Shown here: positions 17,363-25,280 of the stretch, in pieces
Position numbering within the stretch: the stretch's first letter is position 1
Layout of the letters: each line of letters starts with the position of its first letter
Assembly (NCBI GenBank): GCA_002319075.1
Contig: NVQB01000001.1
Location: 1,364,001 to 1,428,000 of the forward strand
Direction of reading: 5' to 3'
DNA length: 64,000 bases
Source of the DNA: Sphingobacteriaceae bacterium
Lineage (GTDB): Bacteria; Bacteroidota; Bacteroidia; B-17B0; Aurantibacillaceae
The notes under the pieces: generated by a model
What the model was told of the DNA's origin: nothing
The model's database searches: none
The model's input: the letters and a program-made list of their open reading frames with translations, nothing else
Program-made: the position numbers and the translations under genes

Positions 17363-18424
17363 TTAATGATTGATTGAATTTCCATAGGCTACAACTACTA
17401 CCGAAGTGATCAGCACCACTATTCCTGTAATAATTGTGTAACGTGTTTTAGTACTTACACCTTTCCATTCGTTTAGTACGATGCCCCAGGTATTAGCTAT
17501 CAATATAATAAAGGTCATGTGCAGTATCCATGAGCTGGCGCCGTTTCCAAGTTTACTTTCCCCCATGCCATAAAAGAAAAATTGTAAAAACCAGGTTGTA
17601 CCTGCTAATGCTGAGAAAATATAATTTTTTAAAAGTGGTGTTTGTTTATTTGTATAATCGCCTGCAGTTTTATTTTTCGCATTTAAAATCATACACCAGA
17701 TAAAATTCGTTGTAAGCCCACCCCATAATAAAACCACGTAAATAACATTGTTTTGAAAAAGCGGATTCATGTTGGTAGTTGCGAGTGCCGTTTCAGCCAT
17801 GGGTTGTCCAGCTTCGATACCAAAATTAAAACAAGCACTTAATGTTCCTGAAATAATGGCTACTGTAATCCCTTTTTTAACACTGAACTCAGCAACACTT
17901 TTTTTCTTGTCTTCCTCCGATAATTCCCTTTCTTTAAGTACGCCAGCTCTTCCACAGATATAAATGCCCGTAAGACATAATACAATTCCCAGCAAAACTA
18001 CAAGTCCCCAGGATTGTGAACACATGTCGGTAAAAGATACCTTGCCCGCCTGCGGAACTAAATCATAATAAACAGAAGGAATAATTGCACCAAGTGCAGA
18101 GCAAAAGCCGAGAGTTATAGAATTGCCGAGCGACATCCCTAAATACCGCACGCCTAGTCCATAAGTCAATCCGCCAATGCCCCAAAGTAGACCAAAGAAA
18201 AAAGTCCACCCGGTTACTGCAAATGGTGTATTACGAATAATTTCAAAAAAACCCGGAACAGTTAACCATGCTGCCAGGGGTGGAACAATAAGCCATGAAA
18301 ACAAACCGCCCACTATCCAATAACTTTCCCATGCCCAGCCTTTAACTTTTTTATAAGGAAGATAAAAACTTCCAGAAGCGCCCCCTCCAATCAAGTGAAA
18401 AATAATTCCGGCTAATACATTCAT
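17363..18424 (-). CDS. rhaT: L-rhamnose/proton symporter RhaT
   Basis: Inner-membrane sugar symporter of 353 residues with about ten hydrophobic segments. GIIFHLIGGGASGSFYLPYKKVKGWAWESYW at the N-terminus is the RhaT family signature, and SWILHMTFIILIANTWGIVLNEWKG marks the last helices. It is the first gene of the rha-lut operon. The 277 bp before it are shared with the divergent aldo/keto reductase gene and must hold the operon's promoter; no exact TAnnTTTG box and no regulator gene are seen there. Confidence 0.94.
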   Translation of the reverse strand: MNVLAGIIFHLIGGGASGSFYLPYKKVKGWAWESYWIVGGLFSWLIVPPLAAWLTVPGFFEIIRNTPFAVTGWTFFFGLLWGIGGLTYGLGVRYLGMSLGNSITLGFCSALGAIIPSVYYDLVPQAGKVSFTDMCSQSWGLVVLLGIVLCLTGIYICGRAGVLKERELSEEDKKKSVAEFSVKKGITVAIISGTLSACFNFGIEAGQPMAETALATTNMNPLFQNNVIYVVLLWGGLTTNFIWCMILNAKNKTAGDYTNKQTPLLKNYIFSALAGTTWFLQFFFYGMGESKLGNGASSWILHMTFIILIANTWGIVLNEWKGVSTKTRYTIITGIVVLITSVVVVAYGNSINH

Positions 18425-18701
18425 AGTTAGTGTTTGCAGTAAAAGTAAGTGCCTACTTTTAATTGACCGTCCTGCGCTGTTCTGTTTTAAAACTGCTACT
18501 CAAATCCTACAAAAAATATGTTAATGAACAGGGCTTAACACCTGGCAGTAGATTACCTTTACAACCTCTTTTTGCCAGTAATTTAGTTGACTAAAAATTT
18601 ATGCAACGATTTTTACACGGCTTAAACAAGCATTAACTAACATCAAACGAAAAGTAAATTTCTAGTACTCAACCTGAAAAAATCATAACTGTTATAACAC
18701 C

Positions 18702-19733
18702 ATGGAATATAGACAACTTGGAGCTTCCGGACTCAGAATTCCGGTTTTAAGTTTTGGAACAGCAACCTTCGGTGGAAGCAACGAATTTTTTAAAGCATGG
18801 GGAAACACACAGGTAGACGAAGCCACCCGCATGGTGAATTTATGCCTGGATGCCGGCGTAAATTTGTTTGACACCGCAAATATTTATTCGCAGGGAACTG
18901 CTGAAGAAATTTTAGGAAAAGCCTTAAAAGGTCTTCGCGATAAAGTGCTTATTTCAACAAAGGCAACTTTCTCAATGGGAGAAGGAGCAAATAATTACGG
19001 ATCTTCCCGCCTTCACTTAATTCAGCAATGTGAAGCCAGTTTAAAACGTTTGAATGTAGACCATATTGACATCTATCACATGCACGGTTTCGATGCTCTA
19101 ACGCCTGTTGAAGAAACTCTGAAAACACTGGATACTTTAATTCAGAGTGGCAAAGTGCGTTACATTGCCTGTTCTAATTTTTCAGGGTGGCACTTAATGA
19201 AATCTCTTTCTGCTTCTGAAAAATTTGGCTGGTCGAAATACATTGCTCACCAGGCTTATTATTCCTTATTGAACCGCGAATTTGAATGGGAATTAATGCC
19301 GTTAGGAATTGATCAAAATATTGGCACGATCGTCTGGAGCCCCTTAGCTTCAGGGCGTTTGGGCGGAAAATTCAGAAGAGGACAACCTTTTCCAAAAGAT
19401 AACCGCATGGCACAAGGCGGCGCGCATGGACCAGCCACTAACGAAGAGCGTCTCTATAAAATCATGGATGCTTTAGATGAAGTGGCGGCAGAAACAAATA
19501 AAAGTGTTTCGCAGGTTGCTTTGAATTGGCTATTACAACGTCCTACAATTGCAAACATTATTATTGGCGCAAGAAACGAAGAACAATTAAAACAAAATCT
19601 CGGCGCTATTGGTTGGAATCTAACAGTAGAACAAATTAAAAAATTAGATACCGCCAGTCAGCGCGACAAAATTTATCCATACTGGCACCAGGCACAGGAT
19701 CAAAATTTAGTACCCGATCCAAAATTTTATTAA
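18702..19733 (+). CDS. Aldo/keto reductase
   Basis: A 343-residue NADPH-dependent (beta/alpha)8-barrel oxidoreductase. The catalytic tetrad is visible: Asp and Tyr in LFDTANIYSQG, Lys in VLISTKATF and His in IYHMHGFD. The C-terminal IIIGARNEEQLKQNLGAIGW is the cofactor-binding end of the family. It is divergent from rhaT and overlaps the next MFS gene by one base. Closest in type to aldehyde/L-glyceraldehyde 3-phosphate reductase-like members; a role in reducing lactaldehyde or another sugar-derived aldehyde is plausible from position but not shown. Confidence 0.88.
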   Translation: MEYRQLGASGLRIPVLSFGTATFGGSNEFFKAWGNTQVDEATRMVNLCLDAGVNLFDTANIYSQGTAEEILGKALKGLRDKVLISTKATFSMGEGANNYGSSRLHLIQQCEASLKRLNVDHIDIYHMHGFDALTPVEETLKTLDTLIQSGKVRYIACSNFSGWHLMKSLSASEKFGWSKYIAHQAYYSLLNREFEWELMPLGIDQNIGTIVWSPLASGRLGGKFRRGQPFPKDNRMAQGGAHGPATNEERLYKIMDALDEVAAETNKSVSQVALNWLLQRPTIANIIIGARNEEQLKQNLGAIGWNLTVEQIKKLDTASQRDKIYPYWHQAQDQNLVPDPKFY

Positions 19734-20950
19734 TGCACGACTCGCAACACCCCGCTCCTCTTTCCTCAAACAAAGAAAAGAAAGTAATTTATTTCCCTGA
19801 CCTTGCACACAAGCCTTCATTAAAAGCAACACGCTTAGGCTTGTGCTTATTTTTCTTTTCGTACGGCTTGTGCTTCGCCTCCTGGGCGAGCCGTATCCCT
19901 GATATTAAAAATTTGCTTCAGCTTAGCGACGGACAATTAGGTGCTATTCTTTTAATGTTGCCCGCCGGACAACTAATAGCCATGCCTTTTTCGGGCAGAC
20001 TTGTGGCCCGGTTCGGAAGCAACAAAACGGTTGTTATCGGAATTATTCTTTATGCTTTAGCCTTGATAAACATCGGCCTGGTAACTTATCCCTGGCAATT
20101 ATTTCTTTCCTTATTTGTATTTGGCATGTTTGGAAATATGGCCAACATCTCAGCAAATACCCAAGCCATTGGCGTGGAAAAAATGATCGGGAAACCCATT
20201 ATGATTTCTTTTCATGGGCTCTGGAGTGTTGCAGGATTTACCGGAGCCATGATTGGTATTTTTATGATGACTCATAACGTCTCTCTTCTCGGTCATTTCT
20301 GCTCCGTAGCAGCATTAGTAATCTGCCTGGTTTTAATTGGCAAACCTTTTTTAGTGCGAGGAAGGTCAGAATTAAAGCAAAGCAAAAAATCTTTTTTCAC
20401 AAAACCCGATCCTGAACTGATAAAATTAGGCACTATAGGTTTTTGCAGCATGGCCAGCGAAGGAGCAATGTTCGACTGGAGCGGCGTTTATTTCCAAAAA
20501 GTGGTAAGTGCTCCTCCAGGTCTGATAATATTGGGGTACGCGGCCTTTATGAGCACCATGGCAGGTGGAAGGTTCTTTGGAGACAGTTTGGTAAAAAAAA
20601 TAGGTGCAAAAAATTTGTTACAGCTTAGTGGATTCTTTATCGCAGGCGGACTCATCATCTCCATCACTTTTCCAACATTACTTTTCGCAACATTAGGATT
20701 TTTGATTGTTGGTTTTGGCGTTTCTTCTGTAGTTCCAACCGTTTATAGCTCAGCCGGAAAAGCGCAAAACATTTCACCTAGTATGGCATTGGCTGCGGTT
20801 TCATCCATCAGCTTTTTAGGCTTTCTTTGCGGACCACCCTTGATTGGTTATGTCTCGCAACTATCCAACTTACGTTATTCTTTTGGCGTGATTGCCTTAT
20901 TAGGATTTTGTACAACCCTTATGGTTGGGAGGGCAAAACTAATTAAGTAA
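19733..20950 (+). CDS. MFS transporter, YbjJ/FucP-like
   Basis: A 405-residue carrier with about 12 hydrophobic segments. The motif GLCFASWASRIPDIKNLLQLSDGQLGAILL at the first helix is typical of YbjJ-type MFS proteins related to sugar permeases. A short soluble N-terminal leader (about 35 residues) precedes the first helix. The ATG overlaps the reductase stop (TAATG), so the two are one transcription unit. The substrate is unknown; position beside the rhamnose operon suggests a sugar or sugar acid. Confidence 0.82.
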   Translation: MHDSQHPAPLSSNKEKKVIYFPDLAHKPSLKATRLGLCLFFFSYGLCFASWASRIPDIKNLLQLSDGQLGAILLMLPAGQLIAMPFSGRLVARFGSNKTVVIGIILYALALINIGLVTYPWQLFLSLFVFGMFGNMANISANTQAIGVEKMIGKPIMISFHGLWSVAGFTGAMIGIFMMTHNVSLLGHFCSVAALVICLVLIGKPFLVRGRSELKQSKKSFFTKPDPELIKLGTIGFCSMASEGAMFDWSGVYFQKVVSAPPGLIILGYAAFMSTMAGGRFFGDSLVKKIGAKNLLQLSGFFIAGGLIISITFPTLLFATLGFLIVGFGVSSVVPTVYSSAGKAQNISPSMALAAVSSISFLGFLCGPPLIGYVSQLSNLRYSFGVIALLGFCTTLMVGRAKLIK

Positions 20951-20954
20951 AACT

Positions 20955-20977
20955 ATTTTGCTATATAGCAGCAAAAT
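20955..20977. terminator. Weak hairpin between convergent MFS and CBM9/PKD genes
   Basis: ATTTTGCT and AGCAAAAT form an 8-bp stem with a 7-base loop just after the MFS stop. There is no long T-run and the stem is AT-rich, so a terminator function is tentative. Confidence 0.3.
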
Positions 20978-21030
20978 GTATCTAATAAAAAAGAGAAGAC
21001 ATTTAAACGAGCTCCGCATGTGCTGCCTGC

Positions 21031-22110
21031 CTATCGCACAACCACATCCCAAACCTTCGTCAGTTTTGAGCTTCCGGCCTCTCCTTCCACCGAAAGAGTT
21101 ACAATGTATTTATCTGGCTTTTTATAAGTATGCACTGGATGTTGTTCTGTAGAAGTTGTACCGTCGCCAAAATCCCATAACCACTTAGACACTTTACCTA
21201 CAGATTCGTCGTGAAAAGCCACCTGTCTCAATTTCTCGTCTAGCAATATAAAACTCCACTTTGCATCAATCGCCTTCTGAAACTCCTTTTCAAGAGGCAT
21301 GAGTTTAAACATCGGCAATTCAGAAGCATTGCCGTACATAGTATGTTTGCGTGATAAATTCCAAAATCCATCTTGTTTGGGATTTTTCGGATCGTCGTAA
21401 TCAAGAATAGCCCAGCCTAAACCAATTAATTTATTTTCAGTTAAAACAGATTCCACAGCGCGATCAGGCGTATTGCCGGCGTAATCAAAAGGTGTGATCC
21501 AGAATTCTAAAATTAATTTTCCCGCTTCACCTGGTTTAAAACTATACTTGTAAGCCGCGTTTGCGTAAGGTAATTCCTTAATCCAATTCTGACTACCCCA
21601 GGCAAGCGTCCAATCCATTTCTGCGTTTGGCGTGTAGATATGATAGTTTTGCGCTTGAACGCCATGATATGAAAACCAGGCATCCATGGGATCGATTTTT
21701 TTATTCGGATGAAACCGGTCTATAAAAGGACCGCCCGATGCATCGCCATCCACAACTACTTCAAAAATATCGTGGTGAAGATCCTTTGAAGAAAAATCCC
21801 AATAGTTATCGGTGGCCTCGTATAAAAAATACAGACGATTCAACCCTTTTATCCATGCCACTTTCACGCTCACGTCAATTGTCTTTTTATTTATGCTGTC
21901 GTAATGTTTCGTATCATCAACCAGTTGATCGGTTTTAACGGCATAAGATTCAGGTACCAGCTTCCAGTCTGAAAGTTCACCATCTATGGAAGGAATTTTA
22001 TTGGCAGGAAATTGAAAAACTTTGTACACAGTATCATTCTTGCCCTGTGCGCTTATGCATGTTGCCCAAAAGAGTATAAGCCCAGGTAGATATAGTTTTA
22101 AAAATTTCAT
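21031..22110 (-). CDS. Secreted protein with CBM9-like domain and PKD domain
   Basis: A 359-residue exported protein with an N-terminal signal (KFLKLYLPGLILFWATCISAQG). Residues about 38-265 look like a CBM9-type beta-sandwich (IDGELSDWKLVPES, then RLYFLYEATDNYWD and DIFEVVVDGDASGG). Residues about 285-359 are a PKD domain with the signature WLWDFGDGTTSTEQHPVHTY. There is no catalytic motif and no type IX sorting tail. It begins 2 bp after the GH28 gene, so the two are co-expressed. It probably helps bind or present pectic polymer; the function is inferred from domains and position. Confidence 0.75.
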   Translation of the reverse strand: MKFLKLYLPGLILFWATCISAQGKNDTVYKVFQFPANKIPSIDGELSDWKLVPESYAVKTDQLVDDTKHYDSINKKTIDVSVKVAWIKGLNRLYFLYEATDNYWDFSSKDLHHDIFEVVVDGDASGGPFIDRFHPNKKIDPMDAWFSYHGVQAQNYHIYTPNAEMDWTLAWGSQNWIKELPYANAAYKYSFKPGEAGKLILEFWITPFDYAGNTPDRAVESVLTENKLIGLGWAILDYDDPKNPKQDGFWNLSRKHTMYGNASELPMFKLMPLEKEFQKAIDAKWSFILLDEKLRQVAFHDESVGKVSKWLWDFGDGTTSTEQHPVHTYKKPDKYIVTLSVEGEAGSSKLTKVWDVVVR

Positions 22111-22112
22111 TC

Positions 22113-23498
22113 TTATCGAAAAAACACAGCGTCAAAAATCTCAGGATGTGCCGACTGACTGTCAAACCCGATCAAATGAATATTCTTCACGTCGTTAGTT
22201 TCCAAGCCATACGAAAAATAGTCCGGAACATTTTTTCCCCACTTAGCACTGCAATTTTTTAAAGTTATTTCCTCTGCAAAACGGATACTGTAGGCTGGCG
22301 TGCTGTGCTGTTCAATACCCTCATAAACTTTTGTGGGACGATTGTCAAAAAGTCCACCTTTATACAACGTTGTTCTCGCAAAAGTAATGTGTACATTTTC
22401 AAAGAGAACATTCTTAATGACACTTTCTTTTGTTCCGCTGATCCTTGCGCTATTTTCAGCGTTACCGCTTACATTTTTAACGGTGATATCATGTATCATG
22501 CCTAATTTTGTTTCTGGCGTTCGCGGAATTGCAGTAAAAGAAATGGCTTCACCTCTGCCCCACCAGGGATCTGAATGGTATTTGGATTCGAAAGTAATAT
22601 CTGAAAATACAATATGATGAACGTTGCCTGCGTCCCTCAGCTGAATAGTGATTCCGCGACAAGAGGCCAGTATCTTGATTCTTTCAAAAGTAACATTGTA
22701 AACGTCGGAAGTCGTCTCCGTCCCGATCTTAATTCCCGAATCCTGTGTTTTGATAATGCAATCGTGTACCCGGATATTTGCTGAAGGACCAAAATCCTCG
22801 TCTTGTTTAGTAGCTTTAATTACTATCCCATCGTCTCCACATTCAATGTTGCAATTTTTAATTTCTACATCTCTGCAATGATCCGGATCAATCCCATCGC
22901 AATTCGGAACATCCAGATGATTTTTTATTGTAATATGATCTATTAAAACCTTTTCGCAGCCAATCATATGTAAGCCCCACCGTGGCGCCTCTCCAAAACT
23001 AATATCTTTTATCAAAAGATTTTTGCAGGCAATGAGTTCAAACAAATTCGGGCGCCATTCTTTAGGAATCCACCACTCGTTTTCTTTCTCATAGTGATCC
23101 ATGTATTTTAAATCCTGACCGTTGATGTAGCCCGTTCCCGAGATAGTCAGGTTGTCTGCATTTCTGGCTTTAATAGCAGCTTCACCAATATAATCCTTGT
23201 GTTCTGTGCTGATCAAAATCACAGAGCCCTCTTCCAGGTGAAAATCCATATTACTTTTCAGAATAATACTTCCTACCAGGAATTTATATCCACCAGGAAC
23301 CACCACTTGTCCTTTTGCAGCGCTCGCCTTATCAATAGCTTGTTGAAACGCTTTGGTATCAAGTGTTGTTCCATCTCCCCTGGCTCCAAAGTTAAGAACA
23401 TTAAATACTTTCGTTTTGGAGTTTGCCGGGCAAATATAAGATTGCAAACAAAAAGCCAATAAGAAAAAATAAAACCCGTTGCGAAAAATAAAATTCAT
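22113..23498 (-). CDS. Secreted GH28 polygalacturonase-like glycoside hydrolase
   Basis: A 461-residue right-handed beta-helix enzyme with a signal peptide (about residues 1-27) and the GH28 opening VFNVLNFGARGDGTTLDTKAFQQAI. Active-site motifs are NCDGIDPD (199-205; Cys where NTD usually has Thr), CGDDGIVIK (D222, D223) and RIK (273-275). The usual GHG motif is replaced by SGIKIGTE. The loss of that His suggests a substrate other than plain polygalacturonate, such as rhamnogalacturonan or unsaturated galacturonides. It is transcribed with the CBM9/PKD gene. Exo or endo action cannot be told. Confidence 0.85.
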   Translation of the reverse strand: MNFIFRNGFYFFLLAFCLQSYICPANSKTKVFNVLNFGARGDGTTLDTKAFQQAIDKASAAKGQVVVPGGYKFLVGSIILKSNMDFHLEEGSVILISTEHKDYIGEAAIKARNADNLTISGTGYINGQDLKYMDHYEKENEWWIPKEWRPNLFELIACKNLLIKDISFGEAPRWGLHMIGCEKVLIDHITIKNHLDVPNCDGIDPDHCRDVEIKNCNIECGDDGIVIKATKQDEDFGPSANIRVHDCIIKTQDSGIKIGTETTSDVYNVTFERIKILASCRGITIQLRDAGNVHHIVFSDITFESKYHSDPWWGRGEAISFTAIPRTPETKLGMIHDITVKNVSGNAENSARISGTKESVIKNVLFENVHITFARTTLYKGGLFDNRPTKVYEGIEQHSTPAYSIRFAEEITLKNCSAKWGKNVPDYFSYGLETNDVKNIHLIGFDSQSAHPEIFDAVFFR

Positions 23499-23566
23499 AG
23501 TTAAAAAATAGTGGAGCTTAAAATACCAAATTCAAAAAAAGTAGCTGTCATGCTCTATACTGTTTA

Positions 23567-24631
23567 TTAAACCACATATGTTATGGCATTTACATTCATA
23601 CCCGCACCTACCGAAGCAAGTAAAATAACATCCCCTTTTTCCAATTCATGTTCCGGCTGTTTTCCTTTCAGCACAAGTTCCAGTAAAGTTGGAACAGTAG
23701 CTACAGAGCTATTTCCAAGCTTATGAATACTCATAGGCATAATGTCTTTTGGAACTTCTTTATTGTAAAGTTTATAAAATTCGCGAATAATTGCATCATC
23801 CATTTTTTCGTTTGCCTGGTGAATAAATACTTTTTTTAATTTGTCAATTCCCACTCCTGATTTATCCAAACACTTTTTCATAGCCAGGGGCACATTTGTT
23901 AAAGCAAATTCATAAATCTTCCTGCCTTCCATTTTAATATAACGGGTATTAGGCGCATGCTCTTTATTATAAGACGTATCGTAAAATAAATAATAAGCTT
24001 CCTTTTCTGCATAAGTTTGCGCAGCCGTACTCAAAATCCCCTTTAAATCCGGCTCATTTGTCCCTTCAATAATAGTAGCAGCTGCGCCATCTGCATAGAT
24101 CATCGAATCACGATCGTGAGGATCTAAAACACGGGAAAGTGTCTCAGCTCCAATGACTAAAAATCGTTTTGATTCTCCTGATAAAATATACTGGCGCGCA
24201 ATAATAACCCCTTGTACCCAACCCGGACAACCAAATAAAATGTCGAATGCAATACAATCCGGATTTTTAATTTTAAGATCGTGTTTAATGCGTGAAGCAA
24301 TACTCGGCAAAATATCAGTCTGTACTTTTCCGTGTGGAATATTTCCGAAATTATGCGCGAGAATAATGCCATCAAGCGTTTCCGGATCAATGCCTGCATC
24401 TTCAATAGCACGCCGGGCTGCAATGCTTGCAATATCAGACATTAAAAGATCGTTCGACACATAACGACGTTCCTCAATTCCGGTAATCGCTTTAAATTTT
24501 CGAATGATGGTTTCTGCAGGCTGTGAAATCAGACTTCCATCTTCATTATAAAACACAGAATTCGCAAAACTTTCATTGGTTACAATGTTTTCAGGAATAT
24601 AACTTCCTATGCCGGTGATGGAAATATTCAT
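23567..24631 (-). CDS. 3-oxoacyl-ACP synthase III (KAS III/FabH-like)
   Basis: A 354-residue thiolase-fold condensing enzyme. The full catalytic triad is present: Cys in LFGCPGWVQG (C135), His in FIHQANEKM (H271) and Asn in KLGNSSVAT (N307). The length is somewhat above E. coli FabH (317). It starts fatty-acid or secondary-lipid chains by condensing an acyl-CoA with malonyl-ACP. No other lipid-synthesis gene is adjacent, so it may be a second FabH used for branched or special primers. It precedes the pectinase gene on the same strand but with a separate 68-bp gap. Confidence 0.88.
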   Translation of the reverse strand: MNISITGIGSYIPENIVTNESFANSVFYNEDGSLISQPAETIIRKFKAITGIEERRYVSNDLLMSDIASIAARRAIEDAGIDPETLDGIILAHNFGNIPHGKVQTDILPSIASRIKHDLKIKNPDCIAFDILFGCPGWVQGVIIARQYILSGESKRFLVIGAETLSRVLDPHDRDSMIYADGAAATIIEGTNEPDLKGILSTAAQTYAEKEAYYLFYDTSYNKEHAPNTRYIKMEGRKIYEFALTNVPLAMKKCLDKSGVGIDKLKKVFIHQANEKMDDAIIREFYKLYNKEVPKDIMPMSIHKLGNSSVATVPTLLELVLKGKQPEHELEKGDVILLASVGAGMNVNAITYVV

Positions 24632-24724
24632 AGTTCGTATTTAAAATAATATGGTCCTAAAACTTTCTGCACTTTTTGACTCTATACTAAGTTAAAGGGA
24701 AATAAAGAATTCTCAGGTATACTT

Positions 24725-24742
24725 ACGCAAACGTTTACGTAA
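24725..24742. promoter_or_regulatory. Possible LacI-type operator
   Basis: The stretch cgcAAACGTTTacg is a near-palindrome centred on CG, the shape of LacI-family operators. It lies between the KAS III gene (- strand) and the DUF1801 gene (+ strand). No LacI gene is in the window; this is a single site, so it may be chance. Confidence 0.25.
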
Positions 24743-24816
24743 ACCTACACAAGCTTCGAACTTTCAGTATTTCTGATTACATTAGAAGTATAGAATCTTT
24801 ACTTGATACTTATTAC

Positions 24817-25146
24817 ATGAAGCAACCAGAGCCCATTCAGGGATGCCTGCTCGCTTTAAAAGAAATTATTATGAGTCAGGATCACCAGATCACCCAGCAA
24901 AGAAAATTTCAGATTCCTTTTTTTTATCACGGCGATAAAAAGTTATGTTTTTTATGGGTCACCAAAAAGAAAATCATGATGGGTTTTATCGAAGACAAAA
25001 CCATCCATCCAAAAAAAGACGGCTTAAAAAGAAAAGACAAAATGGAAACCCTGCTCCTCGATCCGGCTGCCGACATTCCACTTAAACTTATCGTCAGGGA
25101 ACTTAAGAAAAAAATAAAACTTTATAATTCGCTCAAGCTGTCCTGA
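24817..25146 (+). CDS. DUF1801-family protein (paralogue of the one at 37866)
   Basis: A 109-residue cytoplasmic protein with the YdhG/DUF1801 pattern: EPIQGCLLALKEIIMSQDHQITQQRKFQIPFFYHGDKKLCFLWV. The function of the family is unknown. It resembles the protein at 37866-38216 along its length (PxxGCLLxLxEIIxxQD). That similarity seems to run about ten residues upstream of the ATG (LLDTYY against ALDNYF), yet no ATG, GTG or TTG is in frame there; an unusual ATT start at 24781 or 24769 is possible. Confidence 0.7.
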   Translation: MKQPEPIQGCLLALKEIIMSQDHQITQQRKFQIPFFYHGDKKLCFLWVTKKKIMMGFIEDKTIHPKKDGLKRKDKMETLLLDPAADIPLKLIVRELKKKIKLYNSLKLS

Positions 25147-25280
25147 CGAGTTTAAGGGTGGTCACCTTTTCTACCTCATAAATTTATCTGTTTTATCTGC
25201 TGGATCAGCGTCAGAAAAAGAGTGAAGAGTGCGGTATTGATCTGCGCAATCTGCGTCATCTGCGGCAAGTCTGTGGAATT

